This document shows, piece after piece, positions 29,966-37,450 of a stretch of DNA of 62,285 nucleotides. The notes beneath the pieces are model-generated. The model had not been told where the DNA came from. It saw only the letters and a program-made list of their open reading frames with translations, and did not search any database. The translations under genes and the position numbers were made by a program. Each line of letters opens with the position of its first letter. Positions within the stretch are counted from its first letter, which is position 1. Source of the DNA: Bacteroidota bacterium (lineage in GTDB: Bacteria; Bacteroidota; Bacteroidia; Bacteroidales; UBA10428); assembly GCA_003252385.1 (NCBI GenBank), contig QKEH01000123.1, positions 1 through 62,285 on the forward strand, given 5' to 3'.

Positions 29966-30298
29966 CTATGAAATATACGCATTTTTATATGGGTATTTAC
30001 CGACAATACCGGGATGGGTTGACGAGTGTTCGTCATGCTGACGACTAAAAGCAATCTTCCTGCACGCTCTGTTTTTCAGGATACTGCGAATACCGTTAAG
30101 TGTCATTCGCACTTCATTCTTTCCCGATCGCAAATGGGTAATATCCACATATACCTCGAAGTCTTCCTTAAGCAGGGAGCTATCTTCCAAGAGCTGCTCA
30201 AAGAAAGCATGCATACCGTTCTTGGTCAGAAAACCTCTGAATTCTACCCGCATACTGTTTGCCTCAGGATAAACTTCTATCGAAAAATTATTTTCCAT
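29966..30298 (-). CDS. Small STAS-like (SpoIIAA-like fold) protein
   Basis: 110 residues, no signal peptide, no membrane segment. Predicted alternation of strands and helices (FSIEVYPEANSMRVEFRGFL, DFEVYVDITHLRSG) resembles STAS/SpoIIAA-like proteins, but the phosphorylatable Ser/Thr of true anti-sigma antagonists is not evident. The C-terminal tail (SRQHDEHSSTHPG) is polar. Preceded by a good promoter, TTG-N20-TAGCTTTG, whose -7 element is only 4 bases from the ATG. Similar small proteins are found singly in Bacteroidota; function unknown. Fold assignment tentative. Confidence 0.7.
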   Translation of the reverse strand: MENNFSIEVYPEANSMRVEFRGFLTKNGMHAFFEQLLEDSSLLKEDFEVYVDITHLRSGKNEVRMTLNGIRSILKNRACRKIAFSRQHDEHSSTHPGIVGKYPYKNAYIS

Positions 30299-30302
30299 AC
30301 CC

Positions 30303-30333
30303 CAAAGCTAGCCCAAAAGCCACCGTTAATCAA
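30303..30333 (-). promoter_or_regulatory. Promoter of the STAS-like gene, leaderless type
   Basis: On minus: TTG at 30333-30331, 20-base spacer, TAGCTTTG at 30310-30303, both elements at the Bacteroidota -33/-7 spacing. Only 4 bases separate the -7 element from the ATG at 30298, so the mRNA should be leaderless or nearly so. Confidence 0.6.
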
Positions 30334-30451
30334 TGCGAAAAGTACCCAAATTAGTGCGGTTAACCGACACACATCATTTCGTATTTCACGCAAACAGAAA
30401 CAAATGCGGCCCACTTGTCTAGCGGTCTCTTTACGTAAACTAAAAAATGTT

Positions 30452-30459
30452 TAGCTTTG
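30452..30459 (+). promoter_or_regulatory. Bacteroidota -7 element for the efflux gene pair
   Basis: TAGCTTTG, exact TAnnTTTG, with TTTA at 30428-30431 about 20 bases upstream. It lies 24 bases before the ATG at 30484 and overlaps the alternative TTG start at 30457, which argues against that upstream start. Confidence 0.55.
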
Positions 30460-30483
30460 ATTTACCATCACAGCTGTTGGATT

Positions 30484-31509
30484 ATGTTTAAGAGGTTTTT
30501 CGGCATGGAACTACCCGTAAAAATTTCCTGGTTTACGGGCATCCTGTTTTTCAACATCATGGGCCCGCTTCAGGCACAAAACAATACATTTCGCATACTT
30601 AATCAGGAATTGGCACTTAAATTGGCACGAAATGCTAACCTCGAATTTCTGAATCAAAAAATTGAATTCGAATACAAATTTACATCTTCATCTGCACCGG
30701 GTGAACACCAGTCGGAGCTGAACAATCGTTTGGCTGCGGACGCCATCCATCTTCAGGAAATTGAGCTTACTGCAAAGGTTAAAACCGCCTACCAGGATTG
30801 GCTTTACCGCTATGCAGTGCTCGAAGAACTTGAAAAAGTAGCAAAGGCGTACCAACCCTTTTATGGTGTAGCAGAAATACAACAACAACTCGGAGAAATT
30901 ACCCTGCATGAAAAAAACTACCGGGAGGCACAAACTGCCACCCTCCAGGAAAAATTTATATCGGCCTGGGATGCAGTTATGCTGGCAGAAAATTACCTGC
31001 GCAGCCTTACCTTGGTAACCGATTCAATTCAACCACCCACCCGCACCCTATCGCTCTATCAAGTTGAAAAAACCCCATCAACAGGAAGCTTCAACGCACC
31101 AACCCGTATTGCTAACTATAGCAACCAGTTAGCACTAAAACAGGAGTATGAATTGCGCGCGAATAAAAGTTTATGGAAGCGACAAAAACTCCTGCCTCAA
31201 GCCCGGATCGAAACCCGAATGGCACAAAACGAACTGGAACGGCAAAAACAACTCGTGGAATACGAAGTGGAAGCACTGCTTATCACTCTTAATCAGCATT
31301 TTCGTGAAATTCGACTGTTTCAGAAGTACCGTCTCCCCGAAGCACAACAAGCAAAGAATAATGCTCAACATCAACTGGAATCGGACGAAATAAGCCTTCA
31401 ACAATACCTTATTCAACTATCCAATTGTTCCGAAATTCAGTTGAACTATCTGAAAAAAATTTATGAGTACAATTGTATGGCCATTCAACTGGAAAAATAC
31501 CATGAATAG
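30484..31509 (+). CDS. TolC/CzcC-like outer membrane factor, short
   Basis: About 341 residues with a signal peptide ending GPLQAQ. The body is mostly alpha-helical with heptad-like segments (LKQEYELRANKSLWKRQKLL, EAQQAKNNAQHQLESDEISL), as in the coiled-coil barrel of outer membrane efflux proteins, and it opens with NQELALKLARNANLEFLN like CzcC/CusC relatives. It is shorter than the usual 420-480 residues; part of the first repeat seems missing. Its stop overlaps the start of the adaptor gene by 8 bases (ATGAATAG), so the two are translationally coupled. Confidence 0.75.
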   Translation: MFKRFFGMELPVKISWFTGILFFNIMGPLQAQNNTFRILNQELALKLARNANLEFLNQKIEFEYKFTSSSAPGEHQSELNNRLAADAIHLQEIELTAKVKTAYQDWLYRYAVLEELEKVAKAYQPFYGVAEIQQQLGEITLHEKNYREAQTATLQEKFISAWDAVMLAENYLRSLTLVTDSIQPPTRTLSLYQVEKTPSTGSFNAPTRIANYSNQLALKQEYELRANKSLWKRQKLLPQARIETRMAQNELERQKQLVEYEVEALLITLNQHFREIRLFQKYRLPEAQQAKNNAQHQLESDEISLQQYLIQLSNCSEIQLNYLKKIYEYNCMAIQLEKYHE

Positions 31510-32368
31510 TATCCCCTTTTACAGCCTGCTTTTTTGGGCCATGTTTACCTGGGCCTGCACCGCCGATAAAAACTCGGGTGCATCCGCTTCGTTACCTGAC
31601 AGCACACTTCCCCCTGCCGACAGCAGCCAGATAGCACCCAAAATCCTGTTTCATGGAACCCTGCAAGCCCAAACCGGTGCCATCGTCAAAATAGCAGCGC
31701 CCATTCCGGCCATAGTCGATAACGTACTGGTAAGTCCCGGTAATGTGGTTGGCAAAGGACAGGTATTGGCCTACCTGTCCCACGCATACATCCTTCAACT
31801 TCAGGAGAAATTCCTAAGTGTTCAAAGCCAATATGAATATGCCTTACAGGATTATAGGCGACAAGGCGAACTCAGCCTGGAACAGGCGGCCTCCTTAAAA
31901 ACCTTGCAGAAATCGCAATCGGAATTTGAACCGTTGGAAGCCGCACTTAACTCCCTGAAACAGCAACTGTACCGGTTGGGGATAGTTCCCGATAGTGTCA
32001 GACCTGACAGGCTCCAATCACGAATTGCCTTGCGCTCTCCCATAAATGGCACGCTAACCGAAATGCAAGCGATTCGCGGACAATGGGCAGGTACGGAAAA
32101 CTTATTTCAAATTACCGATTTAAACCGTTTGGAAATTGCGCTGAACCTGTCTGCTCCCTTGTGGTTGCAGATTAACCCCCACGATACCTTGCAATATTGG
32201 ACACCCTCCCAACCCGATGTAAAATTACTGGCCGTGGTGGAACAAAAGATACCTTCAGTGGATGAAACGGGGTGCTTTTTAGTTCGCGCTTCTATGCTGA
32301 CCCCTTCTTCTCAACCAGGAGTGCTTGGCATACCCGTAGTAGCAATAAAATACGCTGCACATCGTTAA
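31502..32368 (+). CDS. RND-type periplasmic adaptor (membrane fusion protein)
   Basis: 288 residues, HlyD/CusB-like. The N-terminal signal reads MNSIPFYSLLFWAMFTWACT with a lipobox-like WAC, so a lipoprotein. A lipoyl-like half (AQTGAIVKIAAPIPAIVDNVLVSPGNVVGKGQ) and its mate (SPINGTLTEMQAIRGQWAGT) bracket a helical hairpin; a short beta-barrel follows (LFQITDLNRLEIALNLSA). The usual C-terminal membrane-proximal domain is largely absent. Partner of the outer membrane factor upstream; no RND or ABC inner-membrane pump is encoded beside it, so it must use a pump elsewhere or serve another role. Confidence 0.82.
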   Translation: MNSIPFYSLLFWAMFTWACTADKNSGASASLPDSTLPPADSSQIAPKILFHGTLQAQTGAIVKIAAPIPAIVDNVLVSPGNVVGKGQVLAYLSHAYILQLQEKFLSVQSQYEYALQDYRRQGELSLEQAASLKTLQKSQSEFEPLEAALNSLKQQLYRLGIVPDSVRPDRLQSRIALRSPINGTLTEMQAIRGQWAGTENLFQITDLNRLEIALNLSAPLWLQINPHDTLQYWTPSQPDVKLLAVVEQKIPSVDETGCFLVRASMLTPSSQPGVLGIPVVAIKYAAHR

Positions 32369-32376
32369 AATCACAC

Positions 32377-32874
32377 TCAACCAAACTTCTCAATAACCTC
32401 AGTGTGTTTTGGATAGGCCTGTAAAAGATCTTCCTTATCAAACATTTCAAAGTCGCGAAAATCAAAGCCAGGAGACACCACGCAACTCATCAGGGCATAG
32501 CTGTTTTCCCCATGAACCTCGGCACCAAAAATAGTACCTGCCGGAATAATTACCTGGGGATGTTCAGCCCTTTCGATGTGCGTGCCTAAGATTTTAGTAT
32601 GTTTAACACCTTCCGAATCGATGAGTATGAGTCGTACAGAACTTCCCTGATGATGGTACCAGATTTCGTCGGAACGCAATCGATGAAATTTGGAGATATC
32701 GCCGGATCGTAACAGGAAATAGATACTGGTGGATAAGGAACGCTCCTCACAAAATCCAACAGGAAGACTGCCCGCAGCAATGGTAATACCGGATCGGTAC
32801 TTTTCTTTGTAGAACCCTCCTTCCGGATGAGGTTCAAGATTTAAATGCTGGATCAGGCTCTCGGCGGTAGTCAT
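32377..32874 (-). CDS. Cupin domain protein (DUF985 family)
   Basis: 165-residue cupin of the DUF985/Cupin_5 group. Recognisable segments are LEPHPEGGFYKEKYRS near the N-terminus, SIYFLLRSGDISKFHRLRSDE in the middle, and VSPGFDFRDFEMF near the end, all hallmarks of the family. Single-domain double-stranded beta-helix, cytoplasmic, biochemical activity not established for the family; carbohydrate or sugar-nucleotide related roles have been suggested. Converges with the adaptor gene, 8 bases apart. Confidence 0.9.
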   Translation of the reverse strand: MTTAESLIQHLNLEPHPEGGFYKEKYRSGITIAAGSLPVGFCEERSLSTSIYFLLRSGDISKFHRLRSDEIWYHHQGSSVRLILIDSEGVKHTKILGTHIERAEHPQVIIPAGTIFGAEVHGENSYALMSCVVSPGFDFRDFEMFDKEDLLQAYPKHTEVIEKFG

Positions 32875-32985
32875 AGCTATATCGTTAAATGGGTTTCTCC
32901 TGTAATACCCTAACAGGTATTCCCTAAGTTACAAAATATTTCCAAGTATCTGTCACAGAACTCCATCATGAAATATTTGAATTGG

Positions 32986-33017
32986 TTTGAATTATCAAAG
33001 CAGAATTAGTAAATTTA
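32986..33017 (+). promoter_or_regulatory. Promoter of the cytidylate-kinase-like gene
   Basis: TTTG at 32986-32989, 20-base spacer, TAAATTTA at 33010-33017 (one mismatch to TAnnTTTG). Spacing matches the Bacteroidota sigma-A promoter. Leader of about 20 bases. Confidence 0.5.
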
Positions 33018-33042
33018 TTCAAGACAATATAAAGTCCATTTT

Positions 33043-33741
33043 ATGGAGGTAGATTTACTCAAGTACATGTCCGAGCGTTTGACCGATGATTCTGACCAGC
33101 CCGAAGAAGCAGGTCCTGTTATAACCATTTCGCGACTTTATGGTTGCCCGGCCAAAAAAGTAGCACGGAAACTGATTTCTGAATTGAGTTTAAAGCTGGC
33201 TGCCAAAGGTATTAAACAACCCGATTGGCGATTGATATCCAAAGAAATACTGAGTGAATCGGCCAGGGAATTGGAATTGGATCCGGATAAAATACGCTAT
33301 GTATTCGATTACGAACAAAAAGGGGTAATCGATGATATTTTTTCTGCCCACCTAACCAAGTATTACAAAAGCGACCGCCGAATACGAAATACCGTAGGAC
33401 GGGTAATCCGAAACATTGGAATTGAAGGCAATGTGATTATTGTTGGCCGGGGCGGGGTAGCCATTACCCGCGATATTCCCCGATCCCTGCATATCAACCT
33501 GGATGCACCCATGGAATGGCGTGCCATGCGTGTAAGTACAAAGCACAACCTTTCGCTGGAAGAGGCAGAAAAATACGCCAACGACGTAGATAAAAAGCGG
33601 AAGCAGTTTCGGGACTATTTCGAAGGCAAGGATACCGATTATACCAAGTTCGATCTTACCTTCAACTGCATGACCCTGAGTGTAGATGAAATAGTGGAAA
33701 TTATTCTAAAAGCCGTTGACGTTCGAAAATTAATCAAATAA
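33043..33741 (+). CDS. Cytidylate kinase-like family protein with atypical P-loop
   Basis: 232-residue protein of the cytidylate kinase-like (Cytidylate_kin2/AAA_26-type) family. It shows ITISRLYGCPAKKVARKL in place of the usual ITISR-x-x-GSGG-x-x-(I/V)-A P-loop (residues 34-39 GCPAKK), then the mononucleotide-binding VIVGRGGVAITRDIPRSLHINL block and RMRVS/TK-type arginines (RAMRVSTKHNLS). The Asn/Asp rich C-terminal DTDYTKFDLTFNC matches the family. Because of the changed P-loop, kinase activity on CMP is uncertain. The true cmk gene is not in the window. Confidence 0.82.
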   Translation: MEVDLLKYMSERLTDDSDQPEEAGPVITISRLYGCPAKKVARKLISELSLKLAAKGIKQPDWRLISKEILSESARELELDPDKIRYVFDYEQKGVIDDIFSAHLTKYYKSDRRIRNTVGRVIRNIGIEGNVIIVGRGGVAITRDIPRSLHINLDAPMEWRAMRVSTKHNLSLEEAEKYANDVDKKRKQFRDYFEGKDTDYTKFDLTFNCMTLSVDEIVEIILKAVDVRKLIK

Positions 33742-33810
33742 CTCTTCTTCATCTTCAAATTGGCTTGCATCTTCAACCCAATACCATCCGATGCTTCGAT
33801 TGTGGGACAT
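33730..33810 (-). CDS. Candidate 26-residue acidic microprotein
   Basis: ATG-TAA frame on the minus strand whose product contains GWYWVEDASQFEDEEELF. It is preceded by AGGAG 4 bases before the ATG, a good Shine-Dalgarno rare in this window, and an upstream in-frame TGA defines its start. The end overlaps the last 12 bases of the convergent cytidylate-kinase-like gene. The aromatic plus acidic composition is not that of a random antisense frame. No clear promoter is seen (only TATCTTG about 90 bases upstream). Function unknown; it could equally be a chance frame. Confidence 0.33.
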   Translation of the reverse strand: MSHNRSIGWYWVEDASQFEDEEELFD

Positions 33811-34006
33811 CTTCTCCTGTCAGGGTCATGGATTGAGGTCAGGCAAACTGCTTTGAACAACTCCTTATACCAATAGTTACTAGTCTGTTATTCAACAACA
33901 AGATAATACATGCGGGTTAATCACTATTTCGCTTGCATTAATCAACTTCTAATTGACAAATGCAATTAATTCAATATATTTATACTTCGCTTAATTGGAG
34001 TTAGGT

Positions 34007-34387
34007 ATGGAAAATTTATTCATCGAAGGATCGGATAGTTTGCCACAGGTTGAGTTCAACACCAGTGGAAAGTTAAAAATCGAAGGAAGGGCATTGCCGG
34101 AAAATGCACACGATTTTTTTAAACCTCTAATAACCTGGGTCAAAGAATTTGCTATTGATGAGTTGAACCTTGAAATTATTTTGGAATACTTTAACACCTC
34201 GGTTTCCAAACAATTGTATGATTTTTTAAAGGCCATTGAATCCAATCCAAAATACAAAACCATCAATCTGAAATGGTCTTACGAAGATGGTGATGATGAA
34301 ATTTTAGAATCCGGCGAAATTTATGAAGATTTACTGCCACGCATCAATTTCCAATACAATTGCTTCGATGAAGTTTTTGATGAATAA
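34007..34387 (+). CDS. SiaC family regulatory phosphoprotein (DUF1987)
   Basis: 126-residue DUF1987/SiaC-type protein. In Pseudomonas, SiaC is phosphorylated by the kinase SiaB, dephosphorylated by the PP2C phosphatase SiaA, and in the unphosphorylated state activates the diguanylate cyclase SiaD. Signatures here are MENLFIEG, FNTSGKLKIEGRALPENAHDFF and the helix with YFNTSVSKQLYDFL (candidate phospho-Thr/Ser region), then INLKWSYEDGDDE. No SiaA, SiaB or SiaD partner is adjacent. The open frame starts at a TTG at 33995; the ATG at 34007 is preferred. An 18-base inverted repeat (AATTCATT-AA-AATGAATT, 34386-34403) begins at its stop. Confidence 0.9.
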   Translation: MENLFIEGSDSLPQVEFNTSGKLKIEGRALPENAHDFFKPLITWVKEFAIDELNLEIILEYFNTSVSKQLYDFLKAIESNPKYKTINLKWSYEDGDDEILESGEIYEDLLPRINFQYNCFDEVFDE

Positions 34388-34403
34388 TTCATTAAAATGA
34401 ATT
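34386..34403. repeat. Perfect inverted repeat at the SiaC stop codon
   Basis: AATTCATT, AA, AATGAATT. The stem is A+T-only apart from two pairs and has no T-run, so it is a weak terminator at best; an operator for the DUF4251 gene 50 bases on is an alternative. Confidence 0.35.
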
Positions 34404-34455
34404 CGTAATCCTGCATAAAAGGCGTAATTTGTGCCGGTTGGCACTACGGTTTTAT

Positions 34456-35040
34456 ATGAAATCCATTTTCATCGCAGGACTACTCCTACTAATGCAATCC
34501 AAAGCTTTTACCCAATATCAGCTTACGGAGAATCCGGTTCTCACCCCCAAAGAACAACGACAGCTTGCCCGCCAGAAAAGGTTGGCCGAACAACACGAAA
34601 TAGATCTGCTTCTTAAGGCACAGACCCAAAACCTGATCGATCGTCAGCGCTTTGTGCTTGAAGCCGATTACCTGCAAGGCCACCAAGGTCAAAGAATATC
34701 GGTAAATTCCGGACTCAACTTTGTTTGGATCGACTCTACCAAAGCCATATTGCAAGTGGGCAATACCACCAGCCTTGGATACAACGGTGTGGGAGGAATT
34801 ACGGTCGAAGGCTCTATCAGTCGTTACGAATTGGCTACCAAAGAGAATAAAGGAATGACCTCGTACCACATCCAATTCAGTGTTAACGGCACTCTTGGAT
34901 ATTACTCGGTATATCTTTGGATACGTGAAAACGGCCAGGCCGAAGCACGAATAACCGGAATTCAGGCCGGATCGCTAACCTATATTGGAGAAATTGTTCC
35001 CCTTGAAAAATCGAAGGTATTTAAAGCACATTCCTATTAA
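34456..35040 (+). CDS. DUF4251 domain-containing exported protein
   Basis: 194-residue secreted protein: signal peptide MKSIFIAGLLLLMQSKAFTQ, then a charged helical linker (KEQRQLARQKRLAEQHEID), then a beta-rich DUF4251 domain (FVLEADYLQG, VNSGLNFVWIDSTKAILQVG, GYNGVGGITVEG, GTLGYYSVYLWI, GEARITG-type repeats). The family is found mainly in Bacteroidota and has a beta-sandwich fold of unknown role. Start chosen at the ATG before the signal peptide; the earlier frame start is a TTG. Confidence 0.85.
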   Translation: MKSIFIAGLLLLMQSKAFTQYQLTENPVLTPKEQRQLARQKRLAEQHEIDLLLKAQTQNLIDRQRFVLEADYLQGHQGQRISVNSGLNFVWIDSTKAILQVGNTTSLGYNGVGGITVEGSISRYELATKENKGMTSYHIQFSVNGTLGYYSVYLWIRENGQAEARITGIQAGSLTYIGEIVPLEKSKVFKAHSY

Positions 35041-35094
35041 ATAAATCGGATATTTGTCCGTTCAAAAAAAAGTAGAAACTTAACACAGAATACT

Positions 35095-35991
35095 ATGGAA
35101 CCAAAAACACCCCAATCGCCCATGCAACCCACCCGCAAAAAAACCCCCATGTACCTGATTGCCTTGGTAATAACCATGTCGGTTATTGCAATTCTTCTGG
35201 CACTCAAGCTTTACACCGACACACGCTCGCACCGCGAGGACATGCAGTACGTACAAGGCGAAAAGACGAAACTGGAAGGAGAACTTAAAGACCTGATCGT
35301 TGAATACGATTCCCTGAAAACCCAGTCCGATACCTTGGCCGATCAGCTGGCTGCCGAACAGGACAAAATTCGCCAATTGTTGCAACGCGATGCCTCTAAC
35401 GCCACCAAAATCCGCATGTACAAACGCGAATTGGAAACCCTCCGCAAAGTAATGCGCAGCTATATTGTACAAATCGATTCGTTAAATACCAAAAACCAGG
35501 AGCTTACTGCCGAGAACATTCAGGTGCGCGGCGAACTGCAAAAAGTCAGCACCGACTTGGACATTGTATCGAAGCAGAAGGAAGAACTCCACTCAACCGT
35601 TCAGCTGGCACAACGACTTAATGCGAAGAACGTAGTGGCAGTTGGCCTCAAAAAAGGCTCGAAGGAAATCGATAAAGTGAGTAAAATAGAGAAGATACAG
35701 GTTTGCTTTACCGTTCGCGAAAATCAAATTGCCGAAGCCGGCAATAAAATGATTTACCTGACCCTGATTCGCCCCGATGATGTAACTCTTTCATCGTCTG
35801 AAGCCGGTACTTTCGAGTACAATGGCAAATCGCGGGTTTACTCAGCCAAACGCGAACTCGAGTACAACAATGCCGACATTGATATGTGTATTTTCTGGGA
35901 TAAAACCGAAGAGCTCATCCCCGGAACTTACTTTGTGAGCCTATACTGCGAAGGCTACGAAATTGGAACCGGTTCATTTGTACTCCGATAA
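35095..35991 (+). CDS. Single-pass membrane protein with long coiled coil
   Basis: 298 residues. A short cytoplasmic N-terminus (TPQSPMQPTRKKT) is followed by one transmembrane helix (MYLIALVITMSVIAILLAL, about residues 17-36), a coiled coil from about 40 to 180 with regular heptads (EGELKDLIVEYDSLKTQSDT, LAAEQDKIRQLLQRD), and a C-terminal beta-type domain (VCFTVRENQIAEAGNKMIYL, PGTYFVSLYCEGYEIGTGSF). Similar proteins recur in Bacteroidota, unnamed; the C-terminal domain probably lies in the periplasm. Followed by a strong terminator. Not recognised functionally. Confidence 0.85.
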   Translation: MEPKTPQSPMQPTRKKTPMYLIALVITMSVIAILLALKLYTDTRSHREDMQYVQGEKTKLEGELKDLIVEYDSLKTQSDTLADQLAAEQDKIRQLLQRDASNATKIRMYKRELETLRKVMRSYIVQIDSLNTKNQELTAENIQVRGELQKVSTDLDIVSKQKEELHSTVQLAQRLNAKNVVAVGLKKGSKEIDKVSKIEKIQVCFTVRENQIAEAGNKMIYLTLIRPDDVTLSSSEAGTFEYNGKSRVYSAKRELEYNNADIDMCIFWDKTEELIPGTYFVSLYCEGYEIGTGSFVLR

Positions 35992-36013
35992 GTACCGCAC
36001 AATCCAAGGAATG

Positions 36014-36051
36014 AACAAACCCCGGGCTATCACCCGGGGTTTGTTCTTTTT
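36014..36051 (+). terminator. Rho-independent terminator
   Basis: AACAAACCCCGGG, 6-base loop, CCCGGGGTTTGTT then CTTTTT; 13-bp perfect stem, 22 bases after the coiled-coil protein gene. Confidence 0.88.
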
Positions 36052-36147
36052 ACCGATCCTTCGATCTACCGATTGGTAGGGGTATTAATCAGCCACTACA
36101 TCCCCTTTGAGCCAACTCCCTGTCAAAAGCAGCAAAGCGCCTCACTC

Positions 36148-37299
36148 CTACTCTACCTGCATCAAATCGGAAATGATGTAATCGGCCATTAATTTTCCCT
36201 TGTTGGACAGGAAGTAAGCCGAATGGTTATAAAGTACCTGCCCGTCGGCAACAAATTTTTGTATGCCCGATTCAAATCGGGAACTGTATTCCGGAAATCG
36301 ATGATGAAGTTCCTCAAACGAAACTCCCCACATGGTTCGAAGCGCTGTAAGCACAAATTCGTTGTATGACATTACCGGGGTAATAATTTCCTTCTCTGCC
36401 AATGGCCGCCTTTCGTTTTCCAACTCTTGCAGGTACTGGGTATTATTGGCCACGTTCCAACTGCGTTCCAGTCCCGAAAAGGAATGTGCCGAAGGGCCAA
36501 ATCCTAAATAGTACATTCCGGTCCAATAGCCCAGATTATGTTTGGAATAACAACCCGGCCGTGCAAAATTGGAAATTTCGTAATGTTCGTAACCGGCCTC
36601 ACGCGAAAAATCCATCAGAGTCTGAAAGTGCCGGACACTGACGGCATCTCCCACCGGTTTCAATCTTCCTTTTTTCTGGTAGTAGCTAAACACGGTTTGA
36701 GGCTCAATAGTAAGATGATAGGCCGATAAATGTGGCACCTCCAACGAGTGGAAAATTTCGAGATTTTTTTGCCACTGGCGATTGTTTAACCCAGGCAGGG
36801 CATAAATCAGATCGAGGTTGATATTTGTAAAACCTTTCTGCTGCGCGTTTTTAATGGCATCCATGGCCTGCCGGGCGGTGTGCCTTCGGTTCATAACTTT
36901 CAGGTGGCTATCCGAGAAGGATTGGATCCCCACACTCAGCCGATTTATGGTCGTAATGGATTTTAATTCAGTCAGATAGGAAGGGGTCAGATCTTCCGGA
37001 TTGGCTTCCAGAGTTATTTCTGGATCGGGAGCCATCGTATAGTGCGCAGCCACTTCATTCAGAAGTATTTGAAGCTCCTGCGGAGAAAGTACCGAGGGCG
37101 TTCCCCCTCCCAAATAAATGGAAGTGATGACCCAATCGGCGGCCTCACCGGCCCGCATGCGGATTTCTTTTACCAGAGCCTGTACCATAGGTTCCTTCCA
37201 CCGCAGCGAAACTGTAAAATGAAAATCGCAGTAGTAGCAAAGCTGCTTACAAAAAGGAATGTGCAGGTATAAGCCGTAATTTCGATGATGATCTGACAT
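36148..37299 (-). CDS. hemW: Heme chaperone HemW (radical SAM)
   Basis: 383-residue radical SAM protein of the HemW family, formerly annotated as oxygen-independent coproporphyrinogen III oxidase; HemW binds heme and passes it to target proteins. The iron-sulfur motif is CKQLCYYC (Cys17, 21, 24) with the HemW-type F after the last Cys, followed by YLGGGTPSVLSP and the SAM-binding ITLEANPEDL. SVGIQSFSDSHLKVMNRRH and the C-terminal HemN_C domain are present. A TATCTTTG element ends 4 bases before the ATG, so the mRNA is probably leaderless. Confidence 0.93.
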   Translation of the reverse strand: MSDHHRNYGLYLHIPFCKQLCYYCDFHFTVSLRWKEPMVQALVKEIRMRAGEAADWVITSIYLGGGTPSVLSPQELQILLNEVAAHYTMAPDPEITLEANPEDLTPSYLTELKSITTINRLSVGIQSFSDSHLKVMNRRHTARQAMDAIKNAQQKGFTNINLDLIYALPGLNNRQWQKNLEIFHSLEVPHLSAYHLTIEPQTVFSYYQKKGRLKPVGDAVSVRHFQTLMDFSREAGYEHYEISNFARPGCYSKHNLGYWTGMYYLGFGPSAHSFSGLERSWNVANNTQYLQELENERRPLAEKEIITPVMSYNEFVLTALRTMWGVSFEELHHRFPEYSSRFESGIQKFVADGQVLYNHSAYFLSNKGKLMADYIISDLMQVE

Positions 37300-37303
37300 G
37301 GTG

Positions 37304-37311
37304 CAAAGATA
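37304..37311 (-). promoter_or_regulatory. -7 element of hemW, leaderless type
   Basis: TATCTTTG on minus, exact consensus, followed by 4 bases and the ATG at 37299. A later start is excluded because the cysteine motif begins at residue 17. Confidence 0.5.
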
Positions 37312-37450
37312 TCCAAATAGCCTCGTCTTGTATGCGACCCTCCCGCCCTCCTTTTTCGAACCGCCGGGAAGCGGGACAATAGCAAGCAGTGTACCCTTCT
37401 TTTCAGTATAAAATACTTACCTTTAAACGGAAAGGTATTAGCACGTACCC

